Shown: positions 60,567 through 64,000 of the stretch, piece by piece
How the letters are laid out: every line of letters begins with the position of its first letter
Numbering within the stretch: position 1 is the first letter of the stretch
From: Paenibacillus monticola
Lineage (GTDB): Bacteria; Bacillota; Bacilli; Paenibacillales; Paenibacillaceae
DNA: 64,000 nt
Assembly (NCBI RefSeq): GCF_009664975.1
Contig: NZ_WJXB01000016.1
Coordinates: 62,001 to 126,000 of the forward strand
Reading direction: 5' to 3'
Made by a program: the position numbers and the translations under genes
Notes under the pieces: generated by a model
Told to the model about the DNA's origin: nothing
The model's input: the letters and a program-made list of their open reading frames with translations, nothing else
The model's database searches: none

Positions 60567-61076
60567 ATGCTCAATCATATCAAAAATATTTTTACAACGA
60601 TTTACACGGCAGCTATTGGATCAGGATTTCGAGAGATTGCGACAGGCTTATCGTCGGCTTTGATTGGATTGCTTGCCATGACTGCAGGCTGGCTGGGCGG
60701 GTACGACAAACCATTGCAATTTCTTATCGTGCTTATGCTGGCGGACTATTTAAGCGGGGTAGCTGGAGCGTTTAAGACCAAGACAGTCAGCAGCGACATA
60801 ATGTTTTGGGGCGGTATTCGTAAGATAACCGTTCTTTTTGTTGTAGGCCTGGCCGCACTGGTGGACGATTGGGTGCAGCCTGGAGCACCGGTGTTCAGAA
60901 TGGTTGCAATATTATTTTATGCCGGCCGGGAGGGGTTGAGCGTCGTAGAGAATTTTGGGGTTATTGGTGTGCCGTGGCCGCAACAGATGCAAGATTTTTT
61001 GCTGCAACTCAGTCAAGATAAGACTAAAAACAACCCGGCTAAACCGGAGCATCCAGACAATGACCAATCAGCATAA
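60567..61076 (+). CDS. phage holin (Phage_holin_4_1/TcdE-like)
   Basis: This encodes 169 aa from ATG 60567 (GGGGAGCAAAGGA upstream). It has three hydrophobic helices (about 20-43, 50-66 and 87-108). The hinge ADYLSGVAGAFKTKTVSSDIMFWGGIRKITVLFVVGLAALVDDW and the AGREGLSVVENFGVIGVP end are the signature of this family. It times lysis and lies directly before the endolysin. Confidence 0.93.
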   Translation: MLNHIKNIFTTIYTAAIGSGFREIATGLSSALIGLLAMTAGWLGGYDKPLQFLIVLMLADYLSGVAGAFKTKTVSSDIMFWGGIRKITVLFVVGLAALVDDWVQPGAPVFRMVAILFYAGREGLSVVENFGVIGVPWPQQMQDFLLQLSQDKTKNNPAKPEHPDNDQSA

Positions 61077-61088
61077 GGAGGGGCAAAC

Positions 61089-61880
61089 GTGTCATTAACA
61101 TTAGAACAAGTAAAAGCCAAGTCCGCGTCCAAACTGAGCGGGCTTCTTTCGGCTGATCGGACCGCTGCTGAAGCTCTCATAGAATTTGCCTATGCTCACG
61201 GCGTACCGATCGTTATTACCCAAGGGTTGCGGACCATCCCTGAACAAGATGGTCTGTACGCCCAAGGACGCACCACAAAAGGGCTGATCGTTACCAATGC
61301 CAAAGGAGGATATTCCTATCACAATTTTGGAGTGGCTATCGACTTTGCCTTGCTGCTGCCAGATGGCGGTGTAAGCTGGGACACCAAACGAGACGGTGAC
61401 GGTGACGGCATCGCTGATTGGGATGAGGTTGTTGCAGATGCCAAGCGTCTCGGTTGGGAGTGGGGAGGGGACTGGACGAGTTTTAAAGATATGCCTCACC
61501 TGCAAATGACCTTTAAGCTGAGTACGGCAGATTATCGTGCAGGTAAACGTCCAACACAGTCGCAGTTGGATACGTTGATTGCAAAAATAAAAAAAATGAA
61601 GGGTGAGGATGAAGAAATGACAGCGGAGGAAAAGAAAGATTTTGAAGCATTGAAGATACTCATTAAGGCGCAGGTAGAGGTGACGTCAACTTTGTCTAAC
61701 CGGATCGCGGAGCTGGAGGACAAGCAAAAGCTGTCAGAGATCCCCGCGTGGGCGCTCAAGTCCTGCGAATCCGCTAAGGCTGCAGGCGTACTGGATGCCA
61801 CCGCAAACGGGAGCTACGACTTTTACCGGATGGTGACGATTTTGGACCGCGTAGGAGTGTTTGAGAAAGGGGTTAAATAA
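61089..61880 (+). CDS. endolysin: M15-type L-alanyl-D-glutamate peptidase
   Basis: This encodes 263 aa from GTG 61089 (AAGGAGGGGCAAAC upstream). Zinc-binding residues are His78 and Asp85 in YHNFGVAIDFA, and His137 in DMPHLQM; the GLRT...DGLYAQGRT substrate motif precedes them. The C-terminal 100 residues form a coiled/anchor region ending in EIPAWALKSCESAKAAGVLDATANGSYDFYRMVTILDR, a probable cell-wall-binding motif. It cleaves peptidoglycan stem peptides. Confidence 0.94.
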   Translation: MSLTLEQVKAKSASKLSGLLSADRTAAEALIEFAYAHGVPIVITQGLRTIPEQDGLYAQGRTTKGLIVTNAKGGYSYHNFGVAIDFALLLPDGGVSWDTKRDGDGDGIADWDEVVADAKRLGWEWGGDWTSFKDMPHLQMTFKLSTADYRAGKRPTQSQLDTLIAKIKKMKGEDEEMTAEEKKDFEALKILIKAQVEVTSTLSNRIAELEDKQKLSEIPAWALKSCESAKAAGVLDATANGSYDFYRMVTILDRVGVFEKGVK

Positions 61881-61882
61881 CA

Positions 61883-62188
61883 ATGGAAAAGGAAGTATTG
61901 AATACTGTTCTGGCCTTCGCCTCGGTGCTGGCTGTTTTTGTGTTGGCTATTGTGCAACTGGTCAAGAATACTGCCAATGTATCAAAGAACCTCTTACCCC
62001 TCATTGGGCTGGCTATTGGCTTGCTGGTGGGAGCTGTAGCATATCCCTTTACTGATCTTAACCTTACGTTGCGACTCTGGTCAGGAGGGTTGGCGGGGTT
62101 GGGTTGTCTGCTACTGGACTGTTCGAGTTGGCGTTCAACAAGCGTGGAGCTAGTACCAAATAGTAGATATACAATATTAAACAAATAA
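61883..62188 (+). pseudogene. A118-type holin gene, frameshifted by a 5-bp duplication
   Basis: The frame encodes 101 aa. Two membrane helices (about 9-27 and 37-57) are followed by RLWSGGLAGL and then a frame error. GGTTG occurs twice in tandem at 62097-62101 and 62102-62106. Removing one copy gives GGLAGLSATGLFELAFNKRGASTK and a TAG at 62161-62163, matching the C-terminus of the A118-like holin family. The present frame instead runs to 62188 with an unrelated end. It may still function, as the helices are intact. Confidence 0.85.
62097..62106. repeat. 5-bp tandem duplication GGTTG-GGTTG in the holin gene
   Basis: Two perfect adjacent copies cause a +5 (net +2) shift. The restored frame reads into the family-typical C-terminus. 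Confidence 0.85.
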
Positions 62189-62299
62189 TGATATAATCAC
62201 CTCACGCTTTACGAGTGTTGTTGAAAATTATCGGTTGAGGGGTTTTGATTGCTTCGACTTTCAAAGCCTCTCGATAATAATAGGGAAGAGGAAGATTCA
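62164..62299 (+). promoter_or_regulatory. promoter/leader upstream of the reverse transcriptase
   Basis: TATAAT at 62192-62197 is preceded, 18 bp earlier, by a weak TATACA -35. CCTCA (62200-62204) can pair with TGAGG (62236-62240) across a long loop, followed by GGTTTT. UG/Abi reverse transcriptases often have a noncoding RNA next to the gene; whether this leader is one cannot be decided by eye. Confidence 0.4.
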
Positions 62300-63886
62300 A
62301 TGCTGAAACTAAATGGGAGATCGTTAGATTGGTCCTTGAAACATATAAACAAATTCAATGATTCTTACGTTTTCCCTAGGCCTTTTGAGTTTGAAGCAAT
62401 CACTGAGTTTTGGGATGATGTAAAAAAGAACCTTTTAGAATTCGATGTGTATTCAAAAGGAATTAGACAATATAGAACAACCATTACACCTAAAAGTAGT
62501 GTGGGCTTTAGAATTTGCACACAGTTGGACCCTCTTGACTCAATTATGTATAACGCAATAATTTATGAGATCCATAAAGAAATTGAGAGTGCAAGAGTAC
62601 CAGCTAATCTCGATATCGTGTTTTCTTTTAGGTTAAATCCCACGAGTGATGGGGGATTATATGATCCCAATTATAACTGGAATACATATAACGAAAAAGC
62701 TAAAGAAATATTGGAATTAGAGGATGAGTATAGTTATGTAGTTATGACAGACATTACTGATTTTTACCCTAGTATATACTTACATAACATTGAAACCTAC
62801 CTAAGAGAAAGTGTAAAAGATAGTGGGAAAAGTACGCATGCGGAAACCTTAATAGATATGATTAAGGCAATGCATCTTAATCAAACACATAAGGGTTTAC
62901 CTATAGGACCTCAATTTAGTCGACCAATTGCAGAATTAATTTTACACGAAATAGATCAACTTCTTATTGACAATGATATAAGATTCATTCGTTATGTAGA
63001 TGACTACAGACTATTTTGTAAAACGGAAACTGAATCGTATAGATCCTTAGCTTTCTTAGCTCAAAATCTATACGATGTCTTAAACTTGAAATTAAATGAA
63101 CAAAAAACAAAGATAATGACCAAAGAGAAATTTAAAGAATCTCAGTTGTATATGTTTATAGAAAGAGAAAATGATAGAGTTGTTAAGGAACTTTATGAAC
63201 TTTTTGATAAGCTTGGAATAAGCAGAGACTACGAGGATATTGATGATTATGAACTTGATGAAATAGAGTTGGCAAGGGTTAGAGAACTTAACATATTAGA
63301 ATTATTGGAGGAAGAACTTAAGAAAGATGAGATTGATCTCCGGTTTGTAAAGTTTTTAATTGGTAATCTAGCGCGATTTGATAATACTGAAGTTGCAAAA
63401 ATAATTTTGAAAGAAGAAAACATGAGGAAGATCTTCCCTATACTTGGTAAGATTATAAACCATTTAGAAAAAGTAAGGTCATTTAATGAAATACAGAAGC
63501 ATGGGATCGGAGAAATGGTCATCGGACTTCTAAGTAATAGTTTTATGAGCGAATTGGAATATAATAGATCTTGGCTTTTGTATTTATTTTCTAAGAGTGA
63601 TGAATGGAATAATCAAAGTTTTTTTTCTGTTTTGTTAAAGAAGTATGAAGACAGTTTTACAAAGAGAAAATTGATACTGAATTTGGGGAGAGCGAATAAC
63701 AAAAGTTATTTTAGGACTAATAAGCTCACATTTATTTCTGATCCTTGGGTTAAAAGAGCTTTTTTAGCTGCGATTAGTTGTCTACCGAAAAATGAGAGAG
63801 ATCCTTATTATAAATCACAAAATTCAATTGAACACGATTTTTTAAATGAAATTGTGGAAAAGTGGGCCATAAAACACCCTTTTTAG
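62300..63886 (+). CDS. UG/Abi-like reverse transcriptase (candidate DRT defence gene)
   Basis: This encodes 528 aa from ATG 62300 (GAGGAAG upstream); a TTG at 62249 with GAGGGG is an alternative. RT motifs: TDITDFYPSIY with Asp151, GLPIGPQFSRPIAELIL, RYVDDYRLF (catalytic Asp234/235), and LNEQKTK. The C-terminal 250 residues are helical with no maturase or integrase domain, unlike group II introns. This resembles the alpha-repeat extension of UG/Abi RTs. It is AT-rich and sits between lysis genes and attR, a common cargo hotspot. Class cannot be assigned without alignment. Confidence 0.85.
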   Translation: MLKLNGRSLDWSLKHINKFNDSYVFPRPFEFEAITEFWDDVKKNLLEFDVYSKGIRQYRTTITPKSSVGFRICTQLDPLDSIMYNAIIYEIHKEIESARVPANLDIVFSFRLNPTSDGGLYDPNYNWNTYNEKAKEILELEDEYSYVVMTDITDFYPSIYLHNIETYLRESVKDSGKSTHAETLIDMIKAMHLNQTHKGLPIGPQFSRPIAELILHEIDQLLIDNDIRFIRYVDDYRLFCKTETESYRSLAFLAQNLYDVLNLKLNEQKTKIMTKEKFKESQLYMFIERENDRVVKELYELFDKLGISRDYEDIDDYELDEIELARVRELNILELLEEELKKDEIDLRFVKFLIGNLARFDNTEVAKIILKEENMRKIFPILGKIINHLEKVRSFNEIQKHGIGEMVIGLLSNSFMSELEYNRSWLLYLFSKSDEWNNQSFFSVLLKKYEDSFTKRKLILNLGRANNKSYFRTNKLTFISDPWVKRAFLAAISCLPKNERDPYYKSQNSIEHDFLNEIVEKWAIKHPF

Positions 63887-64000
63887 ATGATGAGAGATAG
63901 TTTGTTTGTGTAGTACATATAAAGTCCTTAACAGTGGATTTTTACAGCGGCCCTTTCCCAAATGCGTATATATGTAGACCAAATCGATGAGGATAAACTA
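63887..64000. other. non-coding end of window
   Basis: No ORF, terminator or comM-like sequence is seen in the last 114 nt. The prophage right end is therefore still further on. Confidence 0.6.

Larger units (their letters stand above)
11370..64000. mobile_element. PBSX-like contractile-tailed prophage (right end outside window)
   Basis: A large serine recombinase at the left end, a repressor/Cro-like switch, recombination-replication genes, terminase-portal-capsid, sheath-tube-tape-measure-baseplate and lysis genes occur in canonical order. At least 52.6 kb is present. No comM 3' sequence is found up to 64000, so attR is outside. The head and tail modules look complete. One holin is frameshifted. 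Confidence 0.95.

Noticed and set aside
62249..62299. Longer N-terminus of the reverse transcriptase from TTG 62249
   Set aside because: The extra 17 residues are polar and unlike the domain start, and ATG 62300 has an acceptable site. It remains possible.
63887..64000. attR and comM 3' part at the window end
   Set aside because: No copy of the TGCCCGTGT junction and no comM-like continuation can be found here.
11357..64000. Integrative conjugative element
   Set aside because: No conjugation genes; a complete head, sheath, tube, baseplate and lysis set shows a prophage.

Overview
The window looks like a Paenibacillus or close relative (Bacillota). Strong AGGAGG ribosome sites, frequent GTG and TTG starts, and the order rplS-lepB-ylqF(rbgA)-rnhB-ylqG-ylqH-yraN-comM all point that way. 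No rRNA, tRNA or CRISPR array was seen.

Region 1 (1-11,370) is ordinary chromosome. It holds the tail of an unknown gene, a candidate structured small RNA on the minus strand (285-460), small membrane or zinc-ribbon proteins, a DUF4097-type lipoprotein, then L19 with a candidate autoregulatory leader, signal peptidase I, the ribosome-assembly GTPase RbgA, RNase HII, a FliK-like protein with a GC-rich 72-bp tandem repeat, a FlhB-like switch fragment, YraN, a zinc-ribbon protein, a metallophosphoesterase and the first 406 codons of comM.

Region 2 (about 11,370 to beyond 64,000) is a prophage integrated in comM by a large serine recombinase. The recombinase's last codons lie in host comM sequence across attL. 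The attR end and the rest of comM are not in the window. Layout: leftward lysogeny module (integrase, ImmA-type protease, membrane protein, repressor); a switch region with four copies of a GAAACAAAnnGTTGCAT-type operator; rightward early genes with a very hairpin-rich candidate RNA (16,803-16,970); a recombination and replication module (zinc-hook ATPase, RecT, metallo-beta-lactamase-fold protein, DnaD-like initiator, helicase loader, DnaB helicase, RuvC-like resolvase); an ArpU-like late regulator; an accessory stretch of about 8 kb; terminase, portal and capsid genes; and a PBSX-like contractile-tail module (sheath, tube, frameshifted chaperone, tape measure, baseplate, fibre). Lysis genes follow (holin, M15 endolysin, a second holin broken by a 5-bp duplication), then a UG/Abi-like reverse transcriptase.

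The most interesting content is accessory: a zinc-ribbon/HEPN-like protein, a membrane-anchored Mrr-like nuclease, a ParB-like/C5-methyltransferase pair, a RipA-like membrane protein, and a MazG-like/EVE-HNH pair between the late regulator and terminase; a split PIN-nuclease cargo with its own promoter and terminator inside the tail operon; and the reverse transcriptase after the lysis genes. Together they suggest a prophage carrying several candidate anti-phage systems. Functions are inferred from motifs and fold recognition by eye; no searches were run.
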